From Caldisericales bacterium (GTDB taxonomy: Bacteria > Caldisericota > Caldisericia > JAAYUI01), in NCBI GenBank assembly GCA_022707885.1, contig JAKIZT010000013.1:1-51245 (forward strand): DNA of 51,245 nt, written 5' to 3'. The first letter of the stretch is position 1. Every line of letters begins with the position of its first letter. Shown in pieces: positions 18,072 to 25,097 of this stretch. The translations under genes and the position numbers were made by a program. The notes beneath the pieces were generated by a model. It was not told the DNA's origin and did not search any database. It was given only the letters and a program-made list of their open reading frames with translations.

Positions 18072-20024
18072 TCACGACTTGGAAACGGCGCCAAACCTGC
18101 AGACCGTGAAGCAGGTGCCGCAAGATATGCACTTATCGGTTATGATGTAGTGCGGGCTCTTTGGTGCACCCATTATGCTGGCGGCCGGGCAATTCTTGGC
18201 ACACAGCGTACAACCAGTGCACTTGTCAGCATCGATTGAATAAACCAGGAGTTCGGGGCAGACGCCTGCCGGGCATCTTCTTTCATAAATATGAGCCTCA
18301 TACTCCGGTTTGAACCACCTGAGTGTTGAAAGAATCGGGTTTGGCGAAGTATTGCCAAGACCACAAAGGCTGGTATCTTTAATGACCTCTGCAAGCCTCT
18401 CGAGCTGGGTGATTCCCTGGAATCTTTCGAGTGCATCGGCACCATGCTCGCCTTTCCTACCTTTTGTTATCATGGTAAGGATCTCGAGCATTCTTCTTGT
18501 GCCTTCCCTGCATGGAATGCACTTTCCGCAGCTTTCTCTCTGGATGAAGTCCATGAAGTATTTGGCCACGTCAACCATGCAGGTTGCATCGTCCATAACA
18601 ACCATTCCACCAGAACCCATCATGGCACCTGCGGACTTGAGTGACTCATAGTCAATCTCTGTGTCCAGAAGTGGGGTTGGCATACATCCACCAGATGGTC
18701 CGCCAATCTGCACGGACTTGAATTGCCTGCCCTTTGGTATTCCACCACCGATCTCAAAAATGATTTTGCGGAGGTTGGTTCCCATCGCCACTTCAACCAG
18801 TCCGGTGTTGTTGACATTTCCTGAAAGGGCAAAAACCTTTGTTCCCTTTGAGGTGGCAGTTCCGATTGAGCTGAACCATCCTTCGCCGTTTCTGACAAGT
18901 GCCGGGATATTGGCAAGTGTTTCAACGTTATTGATGGCTGTTGGTTTGCCAAAAAGTCCCTTCACCGAAGGATACGGTGGCCTTGGACGAGGCATGCCCC
19001 TCTTGCCCTCTATGGAATGGATAAGCGCAGTTTCTTCTCCACAAACAAAGGCACCGGCGCCCATCTTTATCTTTATTTCAAGGTCAAACCCTGAATCCAG
19101 GATGTTCTCACCAAGCAAACCAATCTCTTTTGCCTGCTTCAATGCCTGCTGGAGGTGTTTGATTGCAAGTGGATATTCTGCCCTCAGGTAAACATAGGCT
19201 TTGGAAGCACCAATAGCATATGCCGCTATTGCAAGCCCCTCTATCATTCTATGCGGATCGCCTTCGATTACAGCCCTGTCCATGAAAGCACCGGGGTCAC
19301 CCTCGTCAGCATTGCAGATCATGTATTTCTGGTCGGCCTCTTGCTGGAGTGCAAGTTTCCACTTTGTTCCAGTATTGAAGCCACCACCGCCCCTGCCCCT
19401 GAGGCCCGACTTTTCAACCATGTCGCAGACTTCCTGCCTGGTTTTGTCATAGATCGCCTTTGCAAAGGCTTTGTAACCATCAGATGCGATGTATTCCCAG
19501 ATATTGGTTGGGTCAACAATGCCACATCCGGCAAGCACCCAACGGGTCTGGGAGGCAAAAAATGGGTGTTCATCCATATATTTCACATTGTTCCAGCCCT
19601 TGAGCGTTTTGCTTCTGAACTGGAAGCAGGCAAGGTCTTCCGGAACATTGCCGGCCAACATGGCATCCATCAGTTGTGGTACCTTGTCTTCAGTTATTTT
19701 TCTAAAAGAAATCCTTGTTCTGCCCGGTAGTTGAAAATCAACCATTGGCTCTTCAGCGCAAAGTCCTATGCAACCAACCTGGACAATATCTGCATCAATA
19801 TTTTTCTCGGCAAGATACGCCTTGATTGCCTCAAGCGTTCTACCAGCGCCAGCTCCAAGACCACACGTTCCAGTGCCAACATAGATGGTTGGTTTTGAAA
19901 CATCTTCCCTTTTGAGCTTTGAAAGCATTGCTTCAATACCCTTTGCGCTATCGCCGGAAAGCGAACCGGTAAGATACGCGCCGAGGTTTTCTTTTGTCAG
20001 TGCAAAATCAGTTGCTGTTTGCAT
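18072..20024 (-). CDS. hydB: HydB, NuoF-like flavoprotein subunit of the hydrogenase
   Basis: 650 residues. An N-terminal thioredoxin-like [2Fe-2S] region has C54, C85 and C89. The NuoF core carries the NADH/FMN site (GRGGGGFNTGTKW about 209-222; CNADEGDPGAFMDR about 237-250) and the N3-type [4Fe-4S] ligands C499, C502, C505 and C554. The C-terminus adds two [4Fe-4S] sites (C602/605/608/612 and C632/635/638/642), the domain order typical of the beta subunit of electron-bifurcating or NAD(P)-dependent [FeFe]-hydrogenases. It is where NAD+/NADH reacts in the cytoplasmic complex. The start has AGAAAGGCGGG ahead of it and overlaps the end of hydC by 17 bases, indicating coupled translation. Confidence 0.95.
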   Translation of the reverse strand: MQTATDFALTKENLGAYLTGSLSGDSAKGIEAMLSKLKREDVSKPTIYVGTGTCGLGAGAGRTLEAIKAYLAEKNIDADIVQVGCIGLCAEEPMVDFQLPGRTRISFRKITEDKVPQLMDAMLAGNVPEDLACFQFRSKTLKGWNNVKYMDEHPFFASQTRWVLAGCGIVDPTNIWEYIASDGYKAFAKAIYDKTRQEVCDMVEKSGLRGRGGGGFNTGTKWKLALQQEADQKYMICNADEGDPGAFMDRAVIEGDPHRMIEGLAIAAYAIGASKAYVYLRAEYPLAIKHLQQALKQAKEIGLLGENILDSGFDLEIKIKMGAGAFVCGEETALIHSIEGKRGMPRPRPPYPSVKGLFGKPTAINNVETLANIPALVRNGEGWFSSIGTATSKGTKVFALSGNVNNTGLVEVAMGTNLRKIIFEIGGGIPKGRQFKSVQIGGPSGGCMPTPLLDTEIDYESLKSAGAMMGSGGMVVMDDATCMVDVAKYFMDFIQRESCGKCIPCREGTRRMLEILTMITKGRKGEHGADALERFQGITQLERLAEVIKDTSLCGLGNTSPNPILSTLRWFKPEYEAHIYERRCPAGVCPELLVYSIDADKCTGCTLCAKNCPAASIMGAPKSPHYIITDKCISCGTCFTVCRFGAVSKS

Positions 20025-20493
20025 CTTTTCCCGCCTTTCTACGATACTCAGAAAGAATCTTCTTTATTTTCTCAGTTGAAATGTCTGCGTAGACCTCACC
20101 ATTAACGTTCATTGCCGGAGCAAGGCCACAGACACCCATACATGCAACGATTTCAAGGCTGAAAAGACCGTCTCTGGTCGTCTGTCCTGGATCGATCTTG
20201 AGTTCACGCTTAAGGGCCTCAAGCACGCCTGCAGAACCTTTAACATGGCAGGCGGTCCCCCTGCATATCTGTACATGGAATCTTCCTGGCTCCTGGAACC
20301 TGAATTGGTTGTAGAATGTTGCAACGCCATAAATTTTACTGGTCGGCAAATTGAGGAATTCACCGATCCTTATTACTGCCTCCTGGCTCAGATAGCCATA
20401 TTGTTCCTGCACCTCCTGTAGAATCGGGATCAACATGTCCCGCCCAGCATTCTGGTGTTTTTTCAAAATTGGCTCAATGTCCTGCTTTGTCAT
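20008..20493 (-). CDS. hydC: HydC, NuoE-like [2Fe-2S] subunit of the hydrogenase
   Basis: 161 residues, normal for NuoE/HydC. An N-terminal helical bundle (about 1-65) is followed by a thioredoxin-like fold with [2Fe-2S] ligands C77, C82, C118 and C122 (CX4C and CX3C). It passes electrons between HydB and HydA in the trimeric complex; no fourth HydD-like subunit is encoded here. ATG at 20493 lies behind GGAAAGGAGA, inside the last codons of rex (20-base overlap). hydC, hydB and hydA are in the order seen in many anaerobes. Confidence 0.95.
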   Translation of the reverse strand: MTKQDIEPILKKHQNAGRDMLIPILQEVQEQYGYLSQEAVIRIGEFLNLPTSKIYGVATFYNQFRFQEPGRFHVQICRGTACHVKGSAGVLEALKRELKIDPGQTTRDGLFSLEIVACMGVCGLAPAMNVNGEVYADISTEKIKKILSEYRRKAGKDANSN

Positions 20494-21160
20494 TGGTTCT
20501 CCTTTCCAAAAGCTGTCCTTGTGGTTTTTGCCTTGAATAAAACGCTACTTTTTCAAGAGCCATCGTCATATCAATATCCTCAACGTGAATTCCGTGGGGG
20601 ACTTTGATAGAAACCGGTGTGAAATTAAGAATTCCCTTGATTCCAGAGTGTGTAAGCCTGTCCGCGACCTCCTGAGAGGCCGAGAACGGGACCGCCATTA
20701 TCGCTATTGATGCACTGTTCTCATTTATGACATCCTGGAGCTGGGACATGGGGTAGCAACGACAACCGTTGATTACCCTGCCAGTCTTTTCGGTATCATT
20801 GTCGAAACAGGCAATAATAGAGAGCTTTGGCCTCTTGCCAGTAAAATATGACAGTATGGCCCTTCCAAGGTTTCCAACCCCAACAAGAACCACCTTCTGG
20901 ACATCAAGGTCATCAAGAAATTCCCCAATGCTCTTCGAGAGCTCGGCAACAGAGTAGCCCCTGTTGGGGGAACCACTGTACCCTAGCACCATAATATCTC
21001 TCCTGACTTGGTCGGGAGTGGCACCGGACATGTGGGCAATCTCATGGGAAAAAGCAAAATCTCTTCCCTCCTTGGCAAGTTTATCCATCGCTCTTCTATA
21101 GAGCGAAAGTCTGCCTATCGTCTTTTCTGAAACTTTCTCTATTTTTCCATTCTTTTTCAT
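20474..21160 (-). CDS. rex: Redox-sensing transcriptional repressor Rex
   Basis: 228 residues from ATG 21160; a longer in-frame version from 21211 is less likely because it would bury the operator described below inside the gene. The N-terminal winged helix (about 12-70; SGATPDQVRRDIMVLG) binds DNA. The Rossmann domain (VLVGVGNLGRAI, about 91-102) binds NADH/NAD+, and the C-terminal helix (ALEKVAFYSRQ) belongs to the domain-swap region of the dimer. Rex represses fermentation and hydrogenase genes when NADH is low and lets go when NADH rises. Here it is the first gene of the hydrogenase operon, so it probably controls itself and everything down to hydE. Confidence 0.95.
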   Translation of the reverse strand: MKKNGKIEKVSEKTIGRLSLYRRAMDKLAKEGRDFAFSHEIAHMSGATPDQVRRDIMVLGYSGSPNRGYSVAELSKSIGEFLDDLDVQKVVLVGVGNLGRAILSYFTGKRPKLSIIACFDNDTEKTGRVINGCRCYPMSQLQDVINENSASIAIMAVPFSASQEVADRLTHSGIKGILNFTPVSIKVPHGIHVEDIDMTMALEKVAFYSRQKPQGQLLERRTNDKAGH

Positions 21161-21162
21161 AT

Positions 21163-21180
21163 TCGTGACATCTTTCACAT
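21163..21180 (-). promoter_or_regulatory. Candidate Rex operator
   Basis: The plus-strand bases TCGTGACATCTTTCACAT match the Rex consensus TTGTGAA-N4-TTCACAA at 11 of 14 defined positions. The site ends two bases before the rex ATG on the coding strand. A second overlapping inverted repeat, TTCACATTGTGTAA, lies at 21174-21187. Binding here would block transcription of the whole hydrogenase operon, with relief at high NADH. Confidence 0.65.
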
Positions 21181-21200
21181 TGTGTAATCGTGCATGAGTT

Positions 21201-21228
21201 ACCTTATGCAAAGAGGAAACAAAGTCAA
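21201..21228 (-). promoter_or_regulatory. Candidate sigma-70 promoter of the rex-hydrogenase operon
   Basis: On the minus strand TTGACT (21223-21228) is followed after 16 bases by TAAGGT (21201-21206). The -35 is good and the -10 poor. Transcription would begin near 21194, upstream of the candidate Rex operator and about 35 bases before the rex ATG. Confidence 0.4.
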
Positions 21229-21318
21229 GTTAGCTTGGCAAAGAAATTGGTAAAATCATATAACCTTCTTCCATCATATGCATGAAGAAGCCCGTCCAAA
21301 CGAGAACAGATGAGGAAG

Positions 21319-22509
21319 TTACTTTTCTTTGAGGGTTGGAAACCAGTCCAGGAGATTTGGTGTGATTTTTTTGGCAGAGATTGCATCCGAGAGGATTTTT
21401 GCGCTTTCTGTCCAAGGGCGGAGGTCCTCTTCAAGCATCCTGTTACCAACCTGCGAGAGGCTGGCCACTGCTAAAAAATCCTTCAACAAAGACTTGCTGT
21501 CGTTTTTGAAGGATGCTGAAACACCTGACCATGAAAACGTTTTTCTACCTGGTCTTACATCAAAAATCTTCAACAGGGAGCTCGCTGCTTCCTTGTGCAA
21601 AGGAAATAGATCATTGATCTCATAAGCTAGCATTGACCCACACGGGGACGCGCCAAGAAAATCGGCAAAACGGGCGAGTGAAACCTTGGAGATTTCAGAC
21701 CGCTCACTGATATTTAAAAACAAGCCAAAGCTTTTCCGGGCAACGCTGATATGGCGCCCGTAATATTCCCCCAGCCAAAGACACTTGGGATTGAAATCAT
21801 TTACCGGATAATTGTCCCAGACCACCACATCTCTTCCGGCCACTTCCCTGAAATCGGCAAACGACTGGCCACTAATCTCCTCGGGAACAACATCTGTCCC
21901 GGTCCAGAAAATGACAACTGACCTGTCCAGATTGACAAGAAAATTGCACAAATATTCCGATTTTCTGTTACCAAAATATTGAGTGGGGCACACAAACAGT
22001 TTGGCAAAAGGATTCCTTTTTCTTATCGAAGACAAAACAGCATTTGACGCCTCAGCATGGAGTTTTCCAAGATTACCGGAACGCAAAACCCCTATGTCAT
22101 CAAAAAGCAGCGCAAAATAATTTTGACTGTAAGAAGAAAGCCGGTACGCCCTCTGGGCAAGAAGAGCAATCTCTCCCTTGTGGAACCTGCTTCCTGGCGA
22201 TATTGACAAACAAAGCTCAACACTATTTTCTTTGCAAATCCCAGCCAATTCGGACATCTCAGCTTTAAATGTTTCAGGCAAATCATCTCTCCACTTTTTG
22301 GCCAGGTGTGGTTCGCTTTTTGGGGCAACCATAAAAAAATTAAGGCCGATACTCCCTATGGCCCGAACTAGAGAAATGCGTCTCTCCAGAGAAAGCGGCT
22401 TGCCATAATAGCCCTCAATCGCGCCAAAATTTTTTCCTGTCTGACCAGATCCTGAAACACCAAAAAGACCGATTATGAAACTAAGTAGCAAAGAAGCTGC
22501 CTGTTGCAT
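21319..22509 (-). CDS. GH84-type beta-N-acetylglucosaminidase (O-GlcNAcase/hyaluronidase family)
   Basis: 396 residues. The ATG at 22509 overlaps the upstream stop as TGATG. A hydrophobic N-terminus (LLLSFIIGLFGV) looks like a signal peptide or anchor. Family GH84 hallmarks appear in order: IEGYYGKPLS (about 31-40), the APKSEPHLAKKWRDDLP segment, SPG, the paired catalytic aspartates D137-D138 (LLFDDIG), FWTGTDVV and WDNYPVND. These enzymes cleave terminal beta-linked N-acetylglucosamine by substrate-assisted catalysis. Exported bacterial members act on glycans or glycoproteins. At this length it is essentially the catalytic domain plus a short helical tail, lacking the accessory modules of the clostridial enzymes. 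It is probably cotranscribed with the membrane protein before it. Confidence 0.85.
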   Translation of the reverse strand: MQQAASLLLSFIIGLFGVSGSGQTGKNFGAIEGYYGKPLSLERRISLVRAIGSIGLNFFMVAPKSEPHLAKKWRDDLPETFKAEMSELAGICKENSVELCLSISPGSRFHKGEIALLAQRAYRLSSYSQNYFALLFDDIGVLRSGNLGKLHAEASNAVLSSIRKRNPFAKLFVCPTQYFGNRKSEYLCNFLVNLDRSVVIFWTGTDVVPEEISGQSFADFREVAGRDVVVWDNYPVNDFNPKCLWLGEYYGRHISVARKSFGLFLNISERSEISKVSLARFADFLGASPCGSMLAYEINDLFPLHKEAASSLLKIFDVRPGRKTFSWSGVSASFKNDSKSLLKDFLAVASLSQVGNRMLEEDLRPWTESAKILSDAISAKKITPNLLDWFPTLKEK

Positions 22510-23309
22510 CAACTTTGTAGTGTCAGATCAAGGCCTCCTACCATACCAAGCAGGAAACCCACTATCCAGAAGAGATTTATCATGTTAAAAACACTTATAT
22601 TGGGTGTATATGGGAACCAGACGTAATATTCGTAAGCAACAATCAGGAAACCACTTGCAGCAAAGAACCTGAATGGCCTTCCTATCTTGCTCTTTGCAAA
22701 AAGTATTGCAAGTCTGAGGACTGCAGCAAAAAAAATAACGACCGAGATAACATACAATGATGTAATCATAGCATCATGGTAGCCAAACTCGGCAACAAGT
22801 TTGTCAGGTTGACCCATAAATGGGAAAAACATCATAAAAAAGGTCGCAAGAGACAGAGCCACAATCATAATAATAAATAGTGTTTTTTGTTTCCTGCTCA
22901 TCTCATAACCCAATTTTACAGGGAAAGAGAAGAACGCCCAAATAACAAGGAAAACGCCGCAAATATAAAACACTGATGATGCTGATGAAGTTGGTGCATC
23001 TACTCCGCCGAGGTGAGCAAGAAATTCCAACAAAATACCAATTCCAAGAAGGAGGGTGCCAAAACCAAGGAGTCTGGTGGTTGATTTGAGACTGTCGAGA
23101 ATATTGCCAAAAAATCCTTGGTACAAAAGACACAAAGACGTAGCAAATGGTGCCAGCATCTTCACTGTGTCGGCCCAGACAGCCCATGCCACTGGCTTGT
23201 CAGCAGTGCTCCATGGTGCAGGCGAAGCACCAATCTGATAGTTAAACAAAAAAACGAGGGCGAATGTTACGAGTCCTACAACACCAAGAATTGTCCTGTT
23301 ATTGTCCAT
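22509..23309 (-). CDS. Multi-pass membrane protein, unknown function
   Basis: 266 residues from ATG 23309 (GTG at 23315 is an alternative; neither has a good ribosome-binding site). I count seven or eight hydrophobic segments, for example ILGVVGLVTFALVFLF, LLGFGTLLLGIGILL, FYICGVFLVIWAFF, LFIIMIVALSLATFFMMFF, LYVISVVIFFAAVLRLAILF and FWIVGFLLGMVGGLDL. There are no enzyme, transporter or sensor motifs I can name. Its stop overlaps the ATG of the GH84 glycosidase, so the pair is translationally coupled and may act on the same glycan process; that link is inference. Confidence 0.75.
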   Translation of the reverse strand: MDNNRTILGVVGLVTFALVFLFNYQIGASPAPWSTADKPVAWAVWADTVKMLAPFATSLCLLYQGFFGNILDSLKSTTRLLGFGTLLLGIGILLEFLAHLGGVDAPTSSASSVFYICGVFLVIWAFFSFPVKLGYEMSRKQKTLFIIMIVALSLATFFMMFFPFMGQPDKLVAEFGYHDAMITSLYVISVVIFFAAVLRLAILFAKSKIGRPFRFFAASGFLIVAYEYYVWFPYTPNISVFNMINLFWIVGFLLGMVGGLDLTLQS

Positions 23310-23392
23310 GTTCACAAATAAATACTATCACTTATTTTCCCAAACAAAAGACTCCGCCAAAAAGGGAGTAAATCAATCCTCCAGGCAACTGG

Positions 23393-24979
23393 CTACTTTT
23401 TCAGCGTTCTTTTGACAAAAACAGTGTGGTCGTCACCTGAAACAAAACAGAGATACTCCGCATTTATGAGTTTTGGGGTGATTACAGGCCATTCCCAGTA
23501 CATGATCTCATTGCCATTTCTCACATCATAGATCGTATTGACTGCTGTTGTTTTGGAGCTGACCCAAACACCGAAAGCCCCAAAACGCTTCTGATTTTCA
23601 CCAGTCCTCCCCCAAACCATCTTTCCCTTCTGGTTTACGCAGACTATGCCATTTTTAATTCTCAAACCAGATGGGAAGCATAGACCTTCACCCTGAACAA
23701 CTTCAACCTCCGGTTTCTCAACAAGCAAACCATGGTCATAACCGGACTTGCCGGTCCTCACGTCAAAAAACTCGGTGCATCTGTCACCCTTGTACAAAAA
23801 CACCAGACTGCCAGAAACAATTGAAATACTCGGCCCATCACCTATCTTGCACGGTTTTTCCCAAATGGTCTTTAGCGAACCATCGACAAATGATCTGGTT
23901 AACAATTTTTCATTCCGGGTGGTGACAAAAACACCATCGGCCAAAAAATCATATTTGTCTGGCACCTTATATGTTTTTCCGGTTTTTGTATCAAAGACAT
24001 CTTTACCAGAAATAATGAAGTTGCCTGATATTCTGGCCTTTCCAGATGGCGCAAAACCGAGCTCTTTTATTGCGCCGGTTTTATCCAGAGTAACGAGTTT
24101 ACCATTTAAACCCAGAACAATGCTCCCGTCTGCCAGAACAGGATCACCATCGACAAGAGAAATATCAATGCCTGGCACGGCGACCTCTTTTTGCACTTCG
24201 CCAATTATGTTTACCTTTTCGCCAGAAAGCGCATACGCAACATCAGATGCGCCGAGGAATTTTCCCTTGTCAAACCATGCATCGGAGCCGGTGAATCTGC
24301 CAATTGGCATCACCTCGTTCTGGCCCTTTTTCAGCTGGGTGTATCCGGCATAAACGTTGAAAACTCCAATTCCTCCTATTCCCCATACCTGCAATCCGTC
24401 CTTGATATCGGCCCTTCCTGTCTTATCACCTAACCTGACCATCATGGGCAACTTCCCATCATCAATCTGCCTTGTTTCTTTGTAAATTTGTACCCTTACA
24501 CCCTCCTGGCCTCTTATGATCGTGTCATACTTGAATGTGGCGAGATTGACCATCCCCGACTTCACAAAAACCGGTCTCAGGCTTTCCCCTGCCGGCCCGA
24601 CGAGATATATCGAACCGTCCCCGTTTTTGTCCGAAATAAAAACAATTGGCAATTTGCCAATCTTTCTGTTGTCTCTCCACAGCTCAAGCCCGTCCTCTTC
24701 AGAAATAACTGCCGTAAAAACCTGATCTTTGGTTGGCAGTATGAGCTTGCTGTCGCTGCCTATCTTGAGATCAAGCGAACAGACATAGGAATTTCCAAGA
24801 TATTTTACTGTTGCCGATAGAAGGACATGACTATAGTCCCTTTCAACCTCGCTGACGGCCTCCAGACCAGGAATACTGAGCTCCGGGACTTCCGGAGGTA
24901 TATATCTTGTAAAATACCACACAAGGCCAAGGGTAACTAGAAGAACAAAGCCCACAACAAAGAGCAAGGTCTTTCTCAT
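23393..24979 (-). CDS. Membrane-anchored beta-propeller-like protein
   Basis: 528 residues from ATG 24979, which begins a clear signal anchor (MRKTLLFVVGFVLLVTLGLVW); an in-frame GTG at 25042 would add 21 residues before it. No strong ribosome-binding site precedes either. Residues about 50-528 are beta-rich with propeller-like turns (LDLKIGSDS, SEEDGLELWR, DKNGDGSIYLV, DTKTGKTYKV, DVRTGKSGYD, DVRNGNEIMYWEW). No cysteine clusters or catalytic motif. It probably faces the outside of the membrane. It is followed, 83 bases on, by the membrane protein gene, with a weak hairpin between them. Function unknown. Confidence 0.75.
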   Translation of the reverse strand: MRKTLLFVVGFVLLVTLGLVWYFTRYIPPEVPELSIPGLEAVSEVERDYSHVLLSATVKYLGNSYVCSLDLKIGSDSKLILPTKDQVFTAVISEEDGLELWRDNRKIGKLPIVFISDKNGDGSIYLVGPAGESLRPVFVKSGMVNLATFKYDTIIRGQEGVRVQIYKETRQIDDGKLPMMVRLGDKTGRADIKDGLQVWGIGGIGVFNVYAGYTQLKKGQNEVMPIGRFTGSDAWFDKGKFLGASDVAYALSGEKVNIIGEVQKEVAVPGIDISLVDGDPVLADGSIVLGLNGKLVTLDKTGAIKELGFAPSGKARISGNFIISGKDVFDTKTGKTYKVPDKYDFLADGVFVTTRNEKLLTRSFVDGSLKTIWEKPCKIGDGPSISIVSGSLVFLYKGDRCTEFFDVRTGKSGYDHGLLVEKPEVEVVQGEGLCFPSGLRIKNGIVCVNQKGKMVWGRTGENQKRFGAFGVWVSSKTTAVNTIYDVRNGNEIMYWEWPVITPKLINAEYLCFVSGDDHTVFVKRTLKK

Positions 24980-25097
24980 GGTCACATTATTGCAGACAAA
25001 AAGTTGCCTTTCAAGCACCAGCCCGAAACTAGAAAACGGCACAAGGGCCTAACAGAAAATTGGTGTGGAATTAACCAAACCAGGTTATTATCATGAC

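Noticed and set aside
18059..18094. Upstream start for hydA adding 12 residues
   Set aside because: It would overlap hydB and lacks homology to the [2Fe-2S] domain start; ATG 18058 has better spacing.
21265..21290. Hairpin CTTCTTC/GAAGAAG after the GH84 gene as terminator
   Set aside because: Seven-bp stem with a 12-base loop and no T-run on the coding strand.
23340..23380. Terminator between the propeller gene at 23393 and the membrane protein
   Set aside because: Only a 5-bp stem (ACTCC/GGAGT) with a large loop; too weak to call.
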